A stretch of 64,000 nt of DNA from Mytilus galloprovincialis (lineage: Eukaryota > Mollusca > Bivalvia > Mytilida > Mytilidae), in NCBI RefSeq assembly GCF_965363235.1, contig NC_134851.1, positions 56,052,833 to 56,116,832 on the forward strand. The letters are read 5' to 3'. Positions 10,440 to 22,973 of this stretch are shown here, one piece after another. The notes below the pieces were generated by a model, which had not been told where the DNA came from, searched no databases, and saw nothing but the letters and a program-made list of their open reading frames with translations. Numbering within the stretch: position 1 is the first letter of the stretch; each line of letters begins with the position of its first letter. A program made the translations under genes and the position numbers.

Positions 10440-10640
10440 ACTATATACCTGGTTTGTAATAACCTGAATAACACGACGGGTGCCCTATTTGGAGCAGGAT
10501 ACGCTTAACCTCAAGGAATACCTGAGATCACCCACATTTTTATGTGGGGTTCGTGTTGCTTACTCTTAAGTTTTCTATTGTGTCTTTTGTTCTATAATTT
10601 TCTGTTTGTCCTTGAGTTTGAATTAACCTCTGGTATCCTT
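10440..10640 (-). repeat. Dispersed repeat family 3, minus copy
   Basis: Reverse-complement order of the 6255-6490 element: GGAGCAGGATACGCTTAACC, CTGAGATCACCCAC, GTTCGTGTTGCTTA and TCTATTGTGTCTTTTGTTC. Confidence 0.6.
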
Positions 10641-12632
10641 CTTGCCTCTTTGCAATCGTGATTGCTTCCACAACATACGAATAAAAGATGGATGATGACC
10701 TACAGCATCGTTTGTACTTTTGCGTTTTTTCCTTTTTTTTTTGTGTTTTTTTTTATGATTTTATCTCTTTCTTATCAATTTCCCCAAATTAGTAGCAATT
10801 TACCGACTTCATCTGCATGTAGGATATTCATGTGCAAACTTATTTGGTATTGATGAGTGTCTTAGCAGAAAGTTGACGAACCCGGTTTATACCAAAGAAC
10901 GTCTCGACCTTTTTCTTAAGACAATAAAATAATCACAACAATTCAAGGAACCAATTGACAACATCACAACAACAACGCGGGTAGGTTAATGCGGTTTCAA
11001 ATCGATTTTTGGTGATTGCATCGAAATCACATCTATTACGTCATTTTCGAAACTATACGAATTTTGATTGGCTAAATCGGACGTTGGGAGAATTTGCTAT
11101 AGAGTGGTGATTTTTTGGCTACACCGAGGTCAAAGATTTATCAACTTGTTGTTTTTCGACAACAGCATTGCGACATTAACAATATCTTCATCCATGACCA
11201 TTGTTCCCTTGAACACTTACAGTTTTGAGTAAGAAAATCGCCAAAAACTAAGAGTCATCAACGTCAATGTTTAGCTTGTCACGTCACACTCATTATCATA
11301 ATTAGCTGTTGAGCACCTTGTCACAGAAGTCGGCACATGGAAATCACAATGGAAAGGTGGATTTTGCATACATTTTGAGGTAAATACGTTGTAAATTGTA
11401 ACTCTTTATCACCGGTACCCATTTCTTCTGATTGAATTTGTTGACGTGAATCAAAACATTCATAATTCGTCATTTATTTCGATAAACAACGACAAAAACC
11501 GTTGATCTTATGAGTCAATCAATGAATCAATAAAGTTACTTAAGTTTAATAGCTAAATGGAAACAATGCTCGGAGAAAGATTGTTATAATATTAGTTATA
11601 TCTATAGACTTGATTTTTTCCAAGCTAAATGTTACATAATAATTACACCCCCTTTAATTCCCCCTTGGTGTAGTGTATGCAATAAATTAAAACTATTCAT
11701 TTATGTATACATAGCTCCATAACTTGGGTAGTAAGGGGTGCACCTTCTATATTATTATATCCACCCAGTCTACCTCTCCTTAGGCTTAGTCATTTTTTTT
11801 TATACTTTTATACACCACCCACACAAATGAACAGTGTTGGTGTTTTTTTTTCATGTTAAACAGAGAATGACATTGTTTCAATTCAGAATAATTTTTTTTA
11901 TTGTGATTTGAGCATGAATTTAAAACCTGGATTTGTTTCACAAATAGTATTATATCCATTGTCATTTCCAAATTTATGAGACAATACCAGTCACACAAAG
12001 ACAAAGAATTTATAAATGCATGTACAAACAAATAAAATGTACTATTAAATCATATTTTAGTTAACAGGCTACTGAGATTTTACAAAATGAGAGAATTAGC
12101 TCATCTCAGTTAATTTATTATTATCCAATTCAATTTTTAGTTATAGACATGAAAATTTTAAATTGATCACCACTTTCATGCCAATTATTTTATTACAAAC
12201 ATGTAAGTTTACAATTTTTTTACCAACCACTGCTTATTAGCTATTAAGCTTACTAAAATTTGATTATATTAAAGTTGTCTTTTTGTATCAGAGTAAGTAA
12301 GAATAAGATAATTGTTATGTTCAAAATATTAATAACAGGGCACATTAAGAGCATATAAATCAAGAACAATGATTGAAGTAATAGATATTATGCATATGTA
12401 TAGCAATGGGGCTTATAAATTAATTATATTGTATATAATAATATTATTTTTTTTTGCAGAATTTTAAGATGAATGAGAAACAATGGCTACTTTCAATACA
12501 ATAGCACATTTGATCAAATGAATAAGACACAAGAACTGCACTGTCCATTCTAAGGAAGATCAACAAATGAAACCCAAACAAGGCAGGGTTGTCAATAAGA
12601 TTTAAAGTAGGAGGCTAAATCATAAAAGTAGC
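10641..12632. other. AT-rich intergenic sequence
   Basis: No coding frame with protein-like composition. A CRE-like TTACGTCA is at about 11037-11044, without other promoter evidence. Long T and A runs are common. Confidence 0.5.
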
Positions 12633-12785
12633 AGGCAACACCGGCGGACGGCATAGCCGTTCGGTGCGACGAGCTTGCTCGTTGCCCTTCACGGCGAGGG
12701 GTATGGGGGCCGCTCAAGGCCCCCAGAATTTTTTTTAAATGGTGCAAAATCCTGCACTCTGGGGGGGGGGGGGGGGGGGGGGGGG
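12633..12785 (+). repeat. GC-rich hairpin cluster followed by a 25-G run
   Basis: In a strongly AT-rich neighbourhood about 90 bases are GC-rich and form successive hairpins: CGGC-ATA-GCCG (about 12647-12660), ACGAGC-TT-GCTCGT (about 12669-12683) and GGGGGCC-GCTCAA-GGCCCCC (about 12706-12724). Uninterrupted G follows from 12761 to 12785. I recall similar chains of GC hairpins as dispersed repeats in invertebrate genomes but cannot name a family. Confidence 0.6.
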
Positions 12786-15492
12786 CTCCTGAACTCTAAT
12801 TTTGTTCTTTGCAAACACCATTTTTTTTAATGATGATAAGGTAAATGAGCAGCAAGATGGTCATATTTTCATATAAAGTTGATCAAATAATATCATCGAC
12901 TTTCAGCTAACAAGTTATTGAAGTTGTTTGCAAATTTTTGAGGAAAATGATGAAGGCATGACTCTGTAAGACATGGTGATCATTCAGGAAAAGATTTAAA
13001 TTTGATTTTATTAGTTGAAAATATTTTTAATTTAACTGTAGACATTCAATTATTCAAATAGTTCTAACCCATAGAAAACATTTTTCAGTATTAATAATTT
13101 CAAATACTTATCTCACTAAATCAAATGATGAATTCAATGGACTGTTTAAGGCAAAAAGGTTACACTTTTGAAATTACAATAATCTAGAATTTAAAATCTT
13201 GGTATTAAAATATTTTTTTGTGAGTTATTAATTGAAGTGTTATAATTAAGAAATTAAGGAAAAATGGGTTCATCATGGTCATGGGTCAAAATATTTAACC
13301 CTGTATCATAGGGAGAAAAAAAAACAGAGATCAAACATCTGACAGAAATTCCAGAACCTGGCCAATGTACATCCTTGAATGCAAAATGCAAGACATTCAT
13401 TTTTTATTATTATTACTTGGATCAGTTGAGTCAGAGCATGAGTGTGTGTATGTTTTCTTTTTCATTTTTTTTTAATAGCATTCATTGTGTCATGTATGTT
13501 TGGGGATGTTTAGTAAGACCTATTTTGTGTGCTAATAGTATATCCTCCTTTACACCGTATATCTCTTGGTGTCAGGTAGTATTCCTAGTATAATATTTAT
13601 GATATATGAGGCTACACAATGACATGCAGACAACTAACACAATTTTTTTCTTTTATTTCAAAACTTAAAGAAAGGCCATGGGACAGGTATACATAAGATT
13701 TATGGTAAAAATAAACAGATAAAGAGTCTGCTTTTAAGAGGCTCTATCACTGACTTAAAAACAAGAAAATGAAAATCACATAATGAAAATAATGTGATGT
13801 CTGCTTTTACGAGACAGGACATTGCTCTTTTTTTCATTTCTTGGTAGGGCGACAATCATGCACTGCATGAACATTACCAAGGAGGTTGTCTCAATTATAA
13901 TTTGAATGCAAATGTCATAGAACACACCTTTTTTTTTCGCTTCGTTGTCGTTTGAAAAAAATCCGAAATCCTTTTCATTTTTCTGACTCTGCTTCACTTT
14001 TTCTTTAATGACTGGTTACTAAATCTCGTAATTACTATTAATGCATACTTTTCCTGGTTTCAGTACAAAATCTGATAGTACTTTGCAGCGAACTCAACAA
14101 CCAGCATCTATTTTACCGGAAATCTAATTTTATTAACCAATCAGAAATGCCGTTATATATCTATCTTGATTGTGCTAGATAGTGACCGACGATCTAAAAC
14201 TAAAAGTACGATTTATATTTTTTTGACATCAGAAAAACAACCGATGGAGATTTGATTATAAACGACTGTTTCAATCGGCAATCGGTTCTTAATGAATACG
14301 CTGCAAGGATATTATTTTCATATCAGATTCCCGTACATGAGATCAAAAGAGAAAATTAATTTTCCTGAAAAGACAACTCTTTACTTATACATATGTGTGA
14401 CAAAATGAATGGAATCAAGACTGTTTTAACTGTGCTAAAAGGAATACAAATTAGAAGTTGATTGTATTAAAAAGTGAGAAAAAAAATAACTGTATGAAAA
14501 AGCAGGTTCAACAAAAGAAAATATGTTGAAATGAATGAATAACTAACTGCAATGATTCTGGAACATGTGTTAGTTCATGACCAAACAAAGGAAAAATTTA
14601 TAAGAAAGTGGAATACATATATGATATGTGATAATATTGTATCTTTATTAATATGATCACTGAAAAGAGGATGTTTCACAGAAATTTCACTTCATAATTG
14701 TGTAACTGTGTACAAATTGTGATTTCATTCATCTGATAAAGTATATTTAGCTGTGCTCCATGGAATATTAAATCAAAATTATTAATATTGTTTATTAATA
14801 TAAATGTGAAACAAAAGCAAAAGTGTCAGGAATGATGAAATGTTTTCACATACAAATAAGCAAATAGATTCATCAATAGGATCACCCATTCCCAAATTTC
14901 AATGATTGTGAAACAAACATGTTTTATAACAAAAACAAACAAATCTATATATAATTTGGTTATGATCATTTGATGGTCAGTTGTGACACATTAAAAATCA
15001 TACCACATGAAGTAAAATAAGTCAGTTTTGCTGCATTTAATACACAATGTCAAATCAATCAATCAGTCACAGTGCATGTGTATTTTATGAAACAATTTTG
15101 AGATTGCCCAGTAGTGTTTTCTGTCAGACACTGATCATATATTCCCTTACAAAAACATTCACTCCCCTTTTCAGAAAGTACCAAGTAATGCTTATTGAAG
15201 AGCAATTATCAATATTAATTTAATTATCTAATTACATGAAGCTTAAGATGATAAATATTATAACTTTTCTTATTCAGTTCAACATGGTTTAAACTGATGT
15301 CTGCTAGTTTTATGCTGTTTATCCTTAAAAATAAACACCTTATTGATGGTTAGGATTGCAATTATAAAAGATAATTTTATTATATTGATATAAATAAAAT
15401 AAAGATATTCATAACATTTGTCTCAGTTCATGATTTTTCTAATTTATATTAGAAAGATTTAGGCCACAGATACATAAATGGGGATCTGAACC
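12786..15492. other. AT-rich intergenic sequence
   Basis: No supported gene. Short minus-strand frames near 13.8-14.0 kb have no recognisable domain and a composition close to random. Confidence 0.5.
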
Positions 15493-15517
15493 GGGGGGTG
15501 GGGGTGGGGGTGGGGGG
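15493..15517 (+). other. Potential G-quadruplex
   Basis: Four runs of 5-6 G separated by single T bases (G6 T G5 T G5 T G6), a textbook quadruplex-forming pattern. No adjacent gene is visible. Confidence 0.7.
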
Positions 15518-16600
15518 AGTTTGGTCAATTTAATGTTTAGAGAATTTTTCTCTATTATTTTTATTCAAATATCATATTTTCTTTACCCTGCACACCCTAT
15601 ATATACCTATATACCTGTTTCCTGTACCTTTAAAAGAATGCACAAATTACAGCTAATTTCATAATGCATGTAGAGCAAGACTTTGGTTACCTTGCTTCCT
15701 TTGTTTGTATATTGTACAATAATAATTTAGAAAACATCCAATTGAATTTAACTATAATATTAATAGGTTTAAGTTTGCCTATATTTATTGTTTGAAGATG
15801 ACAATCTTGAGTGCTTTAAGCTTGTGTAAATGTTTATACAAACAAAACAAGCAAGCCAACCAAAGTTTTACTCTACAAGCTTTAGGAAATTAGCTGTAAA
15901 AGAAAATATTCTGCAGTTTTAGACTATTTTATTCTCATAAACTAAATAAAAAGTTACAGAGAATGGTACATATATACATAAATAGAATAAATACATATTC
16001 TGGAGTTTTAAGTGTGCTCGAATGTGACACAGAATGTTCATTGAATGTGTACATGGTGTAAGGGTATGTGTGACAATAATGTTGCATGATTTGAAATATA
16101 ATTAAATTTTCATTTGCTCTTGGACTATCATATTTGGTGTAAATTGATTTAATAGTCCCATACTTACTGACTATCATAAGTTTTTTTTTATGAAATCAGC
16201 ATCTATTTTTTTTAACTATATGTTTCCTATCAGTATGTGTTAATTAAATTTATTGAGAGAAAAAATAAGCAGGAAATTGAATATATATTCCAAGCTGTCA
16301 TTATGGTGTGATTGCAACTGTGACCAACGACCGAGTGATGTACAGTGTATGGCTCTGTATGATTTATAAAGAATGAGCAAGATTCAAGATTGTATTGTAC
16401 ATGTTGTACACTCTGACAGTTTACACTGTTACAAGAGGCAAAACCCAAACATGAGAGGCACCTCATCTGACAAAATAGAAAACACTATTCAAAGAATTAT
16501 CTGATTGATTGAATGGTGTTAAAACAACACTTCCCGCACTGGTTTGCGAATACACAGAGGTCGTGTTTTTTTTTAGTAGATAAAGCTACAGTGCCCGCAG
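15518..16600. other. AT-rich intergenic sequence
   Basis: Two minus-strand frames of about 80 codons (15.9-16.5 kb) are open, but they show no domain, no paralogue in the window and no splice context. Not called. Confidence 0.4.
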
Positions 16601-16705
16601 AAAAATTCAAGACCTGTTGGTGACCTTCTGCTGTTGTTTTTTTCTATGATCGGGTTGTTGTCTCTTTGACACAATCCTCATTTCCATTCTCAATTTTAAT
16701 ATATA
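16600..16705 (+). repeat. Repeat fragment (family 1-related)
   Basis: Matches the reverse complement of about 46437-46530: GACCTGTTGGTGACCTTCTG, CTGTTGTTTTTTTCTATG and TTGTTGTCTCTTTGACAC. A third fragment lies at about 58675-58765. Confidence 0.6.
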
Positions 16706-16877
16706 TTTAAATGGTTTGTTTCTTTTATTAAATCAATTGGTTATGGAGAAGATGCAACAAAAAGTACATTTAAATAAAGATCAGCAACAATTTCCCCGAT
16801 GACTGAAATTTTATTTCTGTTTACAGAAATACTTCCCTTTGAAAGTCACTTGTGCGTTTGTTGACAATGTCGGATTG

Positions 16878-17218
16878 TGAAACACGTTAACTTTGACTCA
16901 AAAGTGCTAGCGTGTAGAAATGATGAATTTTCGAGTCAAATTAACGTACAGAAAGCTGAATATTAATATTTTGCGAAAACTGCTACTCGGTTCATGTTGT
17001 TTATACCGTTTAAGTATTAGACGTTGTAATACCTGAAGGTCATAGCATTTTTGGCGCAATTCAGTCGAAAATCTCAGTTTATTTAACTAATCTTTTTATT
17101 CAAAGGAGGCGAGTAGCACTTTTCTATTACTTTGGTATATAAGCTATCCACAGATAACAATACTTAGAAAAACAAGACTGTCTACACGCTAGCACTTTTG
17201 AGTTTACTGTTTTCACGT
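16878..17218. mobile_element. Inverted-repeat element, about 340 bp
   Basis: Left arm ACTCAAAAGTGCTAGCGTGT near 16895-16915 is repeated inverted as CTACACGCTAGCACTTTTGAGT near 17181-17202, with weaker matching beyond (AACACGTTAACTTTG against AGTTTACTGTTTTCACG). Likely a non-autonomous DNA element; no target duplication was fixed. Confidence 0.5.
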
Positions 17219-17420
17219 TTATAAATAGATTTTGAGTGTCACGTGATAACCACGTGATAATTTGAGAATGTTTTTTTTGAAAACGAAAATTGATATTGTC
17301 AACATACTAGAAAAACTAAAAAATATAACAAATTACACTATAAATGAGTCAAAAAGTCTTTTTTTATTAAAAGTTGAAATTTAAGTATCATTTTTTCCTT
17401 TTTTTTTTAAATACAGCATT

Positions 17421-17650
17421 AACCCACCCGCGAACAAAACAAGAAATCATATAACAATAACACAATCATAATAAATCAAGAAATCATATGACAACAAGAC
17501 AATAGCAACTAATCAAATCAAGATATCATTACATTAACCCAACTACATCAGAACAAAAAATTTATGACAACAACACAACCCCAAAAAATAGAAATCTTAT
17601 GATAATAACCCAACCACCAAAACCAAGAAACTATAAAAATCAATTCAAAT
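17421..17650 (+). repeat. Degenerate tandem repeat, unit about 37 bp
   Basis: Repeating blocks such as CAAGAAATCATATAACAATA, CAAGAAATCATATGACAACA, CAAGATATCATTACATTAAC and AGAAATCTTATGATAATAAC, each followed by a CAAC/CAAT-rich half. Five or six units are visible. Confidence 0.5.
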
Positions 17651-17954
17651 ATAAATGGAGTGAGGTCAAATTTAATGACCAGTTAAAAACATATCACAAT
17701 TTTTTCTTAATAATTGGCAGATATAGTAACAATGTAAATCAACTTTTTGGTGATGGTTTATTGATTTCAACATATTCTATTTGTTGTTACGCTCAACAGA
17801 AATTCACCTGGATAATTTGTTATTTATAATGTCATAGCGTATGTTCCTGTTGGAACAAATATTCTATCCATTTTATTCCGTATGAATATCAAGGGTTTCA
17901 TTGGAAAATATATTACAGAATATTTTTCCTCATGAGGAATCATCTCTTTGCATA

Positions 17955-18260
17955 AAAAGTAAAACCACAAAAATACTGAACTCCGAGAAAAATTCAATAG
18001 GAAAGTTCCCATTTACACGTCAAAATCAAAGGACAAAACACACCAAAAACGAATGGACAACAACTGCCACACTCCTGACTCTTCACAGGAACCCTCAAAT
18101 GCAAAAAATGGTGAATTGAACCAGGTTCTATAGCGCCAAACCTCTCACCTATACGAAAGTTCCATCAAACTCGTTATATTTACAACGATGTGTGAACAAA
18201 ACAGACGTAATAAATAAAATAGTCAAAATATGAGTACAGCAGTCATCACGATTTAATGTT
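17955..18260 (+). repeat. Dispersed repeat family 2
   Basis: Near full-length: AAGTAAAACCACAAAAATAC, TGAACTCCGAGAAAAATTC, AACGAATGGACAACAACTGC, CCTCTCACCTATACG and GTACAGCAGTCATCACG. Confidence 0.75.
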
Positions 18261-20130
18261 CCAACTCTGACCGGATGTGGCTGCGTGCTTGTACATCCCG
18301 CACAGCCAAACACGCCTCACTTTGGAAAGGGTTTTACTGCCGGTCGGAAGAAGACCTATAGTGACCATATTTCTATTCTTCGGTCACCCTTGGATAGTTG
18401 AAGAGATCTAAAACTAAAAAGGACCTTAAAAAAGACAAATCCATCTAATGTCAACTTTGACTGAGGGAGTTAAACCTTAGTTTCTTAATAATTTCAAAAT
18501 TTTTGAACGTTTTTTTATAAATCATGTCAGTAGCGTAGTAGTTTGTTAATTAAGCGTTTTATTGTATATAATTTTGACCCGGTTTATTTAACTATAATAC
18601 GCCCTTCGTGTCAATATTGATTTTTTCTTCAAATTATTCACGCTGGGGAAACTTTAATTTATTATACGTTATTGCGAAATAACAACAAAATAATTCCTGC
18701 TCGAATATCATCACGTTTACAGTGTTTTATCTTTGTTGAAACGGAAAATGAATTAAACCATGGTCAATGAGAAGTAACAAAAAAGTGTGGCATGCGATTT
18801 GATTCCCTAGTATGTTGGCCATCAGTGGTAAATTTTAGAAAGTGGCATGCCTTGTTTACAAGTAAGAAATATATAACAACGCATTTATCATACAACATCT
18901 TACATCGAATTTGATTTAATTTGAAAATGAAATATAAATCATGTCTGTTTAGCAAAACCTACATTAGCGCCGATATACGTTTTTATTAAGTTCCATTTCA
19001 TGTCATTATACAAGCCAGAATCAACCACGGTCGTTGTATGAGTTATGTTTTCAGTGTTGTGTTTTGCAATCTCTATCTAGTTTTGGGTTTTTGTTTTGTT
19101 GTATTGTTTATCTTTGACTTTTGGTATATACTTACTTGCTATACGTTAAAGAAGAACAACTTTTTGTTTCACAATCATACGATTTGGAAAATAACAAGTG
19201 GTCATTGGATATCGAAACGGAAGTCATTCAATTACTTATAGGGGTAATATGCATTTCACATTGACGGAATTGTCTATGTTCAAAACATGTGCAGACAGCA
19301 ACAGTTATCTATATCAAATAAACCGATCTTGGTTATGTATTAAAAATTGCAGATCTCAAGGTGTTTGCATTATTTGTTGAATTTTTCTGTGGTATTGCTA
19401 TATTTCTATGTATTATTTTTTTTATATTAAACACTTTAATTACGAAACTGTTTGTAGGTTTACTTCACAAACCTGTCCCCTTTTCGGTGAATGCAATGAA
19501 TCTATTTGAAATAAATTATATTGGTGTATTCACATGATTCTTCAATTCCAACTAAATATTTGTTCTACTCAGATATACATTAATTGATTATAACATTGTT
19601 TTGTTGTCTGGAAAAATGTCAATACTCCTATTTCATGTATTTTTTCTGTTTTACTTTTTAGTTTCTTTTGTTCAAAGAATATATGCTTGTTCGTCTTTGA
19701 AGAAGTTGCGGTGTTTACATGTTTAACGATAGATTTAAACTTCTTTTAAAAGACTTTTTGGTCAATGTGTTTTTTTCAAAATGAAAACTCGGGATACTTG
19801 CTATGACAATGATATAAAGATATGAGGAAATGTTTTAGAACGTATAAAATGCAAAGGACACTTTCAGCTGCGTGTTGTTGTGTTTTTTTGTTTTTGTTTT
19901 TGTTTTTTTTATTGTTAACAGTAATAATTAGGTCATTTTTGAATGTGTGCATGTTTCACATTATTGATAAATTGACATTTTAGTTGGATCGATTAGAATA
20001 TAGTTTTGTAATCTAACCTTTGCTTCATTCATCCTGATATTTGAAAAAAGATATGAAATCCAATATCAATTGCATCGATACTAAATAGTGTTAAGTGTTT
20101 ATATCCGAAGTCAATTGAAAACTACAACAT
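18261..20130. other. Non-coding sequence
   Basis: Nothing beyond short open frames and T-rich simple sequence (near 19880-19912) is seen. Confidence 0.45.
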
Positions 20131-20345
20131 GTGTCTATTATATTTCCGAAGGTCGAGATTATAACATTGTCACATGTTTGTGTGACTATACCTTGTCAGG
20201 AAGTATCGCTTTTGGGTTCTCAATTCTCTTCAACTTCGTACTTTGTTTTACCTGTTTACTTTTTTGATTCGAGCGTCACTAATGCGTCTTTTGTCGACGA
20301 AACTTGCGTTTGGCGTAAACATTTTAATCTATGATGAGTTTAAAC
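20131..20345 (+). repeat. Hammerhead-bearing repeat (subfamily A), degraded
   Basis: Shows the family order TCTTCAACTTCGTACTTTG, GATTCGAGCGTCACT and TTTGGCGTAA, ending TAATCTATGATGAGTTT. The ribozyme part (20273-20316) keeps the stem I strands and GACGAAA, but the core is CTAATGC instead of CTGATGA, so it should be inactive. Confidence 0.6.
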
Positions 20346-20459
20346 ACTCATGGAGTTTTAATTCCCCGAGGATATCACCAGTCCAGTGTTCAGCACTTCT
20401 GTTCTGACATGAAGTATCATTGATATGGTCATATTTATAAATTTACTGTTTACAAAACT

Positions 20460-20665
20460 TTTGAATACTAAGGCTTTTCTACCTCAGGAATAGATTACCT
20501 TAGCTGTATTTGGCAAAACTTTTAGGAATTTTGGTCCCCAATGCTCTTCAACTTCGTACTTTATTTGGCCTTTTTAACTTTTTTGGATTCGAGCGTTACG
20601 GATGAGTCTTTTGTAGACGAAACGCGCGTCTGGCGTAAATACAAAATTTAATCCTTGTATATGTG
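20460..20665 (+). repeat. Hammerhead-bearing repeat (subfamily A), one core change
   Basis: Carries the long 5' version of the element (AGGAATAGATTACCTTAGCT, TTAGGAATTTTGGTCC, TTCAACTTCGTACTTTAT) that is also present at 34390-34560. The ribozyme at 20593-20636 has stem II GTCT..AGAC, GAAA, the short stem III and TGGCGT, but the core reads CGGATGA (U4 to G) and one stem I base is changed. Confidence 0.65.
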
Positions 20666-21241
20666 ATGCGTTTATTTATTCATAGTTAACCCTGCATATT
20701 TCTGTTTGTATCGTGTAGGGAATGTTAGTTTAGATAAGATATGACAAATTAGTTGATACATTTAAGATTGTATTGATGTCCAACGGTCTGAAAGTTATAG
20801 AGACTGAGGTTATAAATAAATCAGGTAAGGTTGACCTATAGTTGATATGTCTAATCTTTGAGGTTCCTGTTGGTTATATCATATTCTAATGACAATTTTT
20901 ACAGATATAGATACTTGTAATATAGCTAAGTCAATTTAGCTCTAAAATCACTCAACCTGCAACTTAGTGCAAATTAGAATATAGGCTTGTACTAACAACA
21001 TATTAGAAATCTACATTTAATATAATTTGAGGAAAAGGTGATATTGTGTGAAATATGTGTATTTAAGAGAATTACAGAAAACTGGAAAAGAAGAAAAATT
21101 GTTATTTACGGTTACAGTTACATTTTTAGACATGTTTTATGAGATAATTCTCATTGTGTTGCTCATACATTACTATTCCGTATGTTTCATCATTTAACAC
21201 TACAGTGATGATTAGTCATCGTCAATTTCATTTTCTGAAAT

Positions 21242-21523
21242 TCACACGCTACTTGTTGCTTCCCATGGTTCACAATATTGTTTTTTGTCTATTGCGTTCT
21301 CTTGTTGTTGCAGGTTAAAAGCCACTTTCAATGGGAAGCTTTGTCGAATTTTTACAGGTGATCGGCGCTTTACTGGTTCGTTTTGGAGACGATTACACCA
21401 TTTACACCTGTGTATTGGCTTTTTTGGACAAAGGTGTCGTTTCATATTGGAAATGCAGATCACCAACCATATTGCCAAAATAGCACAAACGCTAAGACCG
21501 AGAAAGATTGTTGAACCATACAT
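21242..21523 (-). CDS. Possible small single-pass membrane protein
   Basis: From the ATG at 21523 (MYGSTIFLG) the frame gives 93 residues. Residues about 4-26 are a strong hydrophobic helix (FLGLSVCAILAIWLVICIS). A basic, cysteine-containing segment follows (KRHLCPKK, HRCKWC) and then a polar tail ending WEATSSV. The layout fits a type III/signal-anchor protein with a cytosolic C-terminus. No family is recognised. The frame also stays open upstream of the ATG, so it could be the last exon of a longer gene. Composition is more protein-like than other short frames here, but no homologue or splice evidence supports it. Confidence 0.35.
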   Translation of the reverse strand: MYGSTIFLGLSVCAILAIWLVICISNMKRHLCPKKPIHRCKWCNRLQNEPVKRRSPVKIRQSFPLKVAFNLQQQENAIDKKQYCEPWEATSSV

Positions 21524-22229
21524 GAAAAATTCGACCTTATAAATCCGAAATCTGTACTTGAAGTTCAAGAATCAATACTAACTATCTGAAAAAAAAGTTA
21601 GTGCCACTTTTTTAAAGGCAAACTATTCCATGTATTCCTTGTTGAAATAAAGTAATTCCTTCATGCCTAAAACATTCGATTGTATTTCATAGTTAGACAA
21701 TTAATAAGGATTAGCAAAAAGAAACCGTAATGTAAATACTTTCCTCTTATACATGTAGATAGTCTGCGTTCCCCTTTTTTCTATGGGAAACATATTGATG
21801 TAATATTGTTTGTTTTAATACATCTGTTGTACTCATACTAGCTGCATGCTTTATTATTTATACATAGAGTATACAATTCCGATTTGTGTTCGTTTCTTTG
21901 TCACCCTTAGCCTGAACAAACACTTTAACATGTCTAACTGTAAAACAGAAAAAAGTTAAATGTTGAATTGTGGTAATCAAATTACGGTTAATAAAGGGTT
22001 TATTGCCGAACTGCGCTCGTTTGATTGTGTACGTACTGGTAGATCAAGCCTTTTTCAATTGTAATTCACAGCTGGTTCTAATGATGTGCTGCTACACAGT
22101 TGTATCATACTAGAAGGAGGTATGCGTGCTTCAAACCTTTTTACATCTGTCGCACACCGTTTGTGTATTTGCCTATTACAATTCAGAATCCAGTTATACA
22201 TCTAATAACATTAACGGTACCAATTTTCT

Positions 22230-22273
22230 GCACCAGATGCGCATTTCGACAAATAATGTCTCTTCAGTGATGC
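22230..22273 (-). ncRNA. Hammerhead ribozyme (subfamily B), array unit 1
   Basis: Minus strand: stem I GCAUCA; core CUGAAGA (position 7 is free in hammerheads); stem II GACA..UGUC; GAAA; stem III AUG/CAU with a CG loop; AUC cleavage triplet; stem I partner UGGUGC. All six stem I pairs form, including one G-U. Predicted cleavage is between 22236 and 22235. Confidence 0.88.
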
Positions 22274-22579
22274 TCGTGGCCAAAATATGTAAAATCCAAA
22301 GCTTATATAAAAGATGTAGAGCTATAATCCAAAAGTTCCAAAAAAGTATAGCCAAATCCGTGAAAGGAATCAGAGCTTTGCATGAGGGAGATACATTCCT
22401 TAATTTATAGTATTTTTTAATATTTTGTAACAGAAAATTTAATAACACAAAAAAATCCGTATTTTCATGCCAGTACCGGAGTACTGGCTACTGGGCTGGG
22501 GATACCCTCGGGTACTAACAGTCCACCAGCAGAGGCATCGACCCAGTGGTAGTAATAACATTAACGGTACCAATTTTCT

Positions 22580-22623
22580 GCACCAGATGCGCATTTCGAC
22601 AAATAATGTCTCTTCAGTGATGC
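22580..22623 (-). ncRNA. Hammerhead ribozyme (subfamily B), array unit 2
   Basis: Identical to unit 1 across the motif; predicted cleavage is 350 nt from that of unit 1. Confidence 0.88.
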
Positions 22624-22929
22624 TCGTGGCCAAAATATGTAAAATCCAAAGCTTATATAAAAGATGTAGAGCTATAATCCAAAAGTTCCAAAAAAGTATA
22701 GCCAAATCCGTGAAAGGAATCAGAGCTTTGCATGAGGGAGATACATTCCTTAATTTATAATATTTTTTAATATTTTGTAACAGCAAATTAAATAACACAA
22801 AAAAATCCGTATTTTCATGCCAGTACCGGAGTACTGGCTACTGGGCTGGTGATACCCTCGGGGTCTAACAGTCCACCAGCAGAGGCATCGACCCAGTGGT
22901 AGTAATAACATTAACGGTACCAATTTTCT

Positions 22930-22973
22930 GCACCAGATGCGCATTTCGACAAATAATGTCTCTTCAGTGATGT
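22930..22973 (-). ncRNA. Hammerhead ribozyme (subfamily B), array unit 3
   Basis: Same as units 1 and 2 except that the outermost stem I pair is lost (TGATGT on the plus strand). Core, stem II, stem III and cleavage triplet are intact. Confidence 0.85.
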
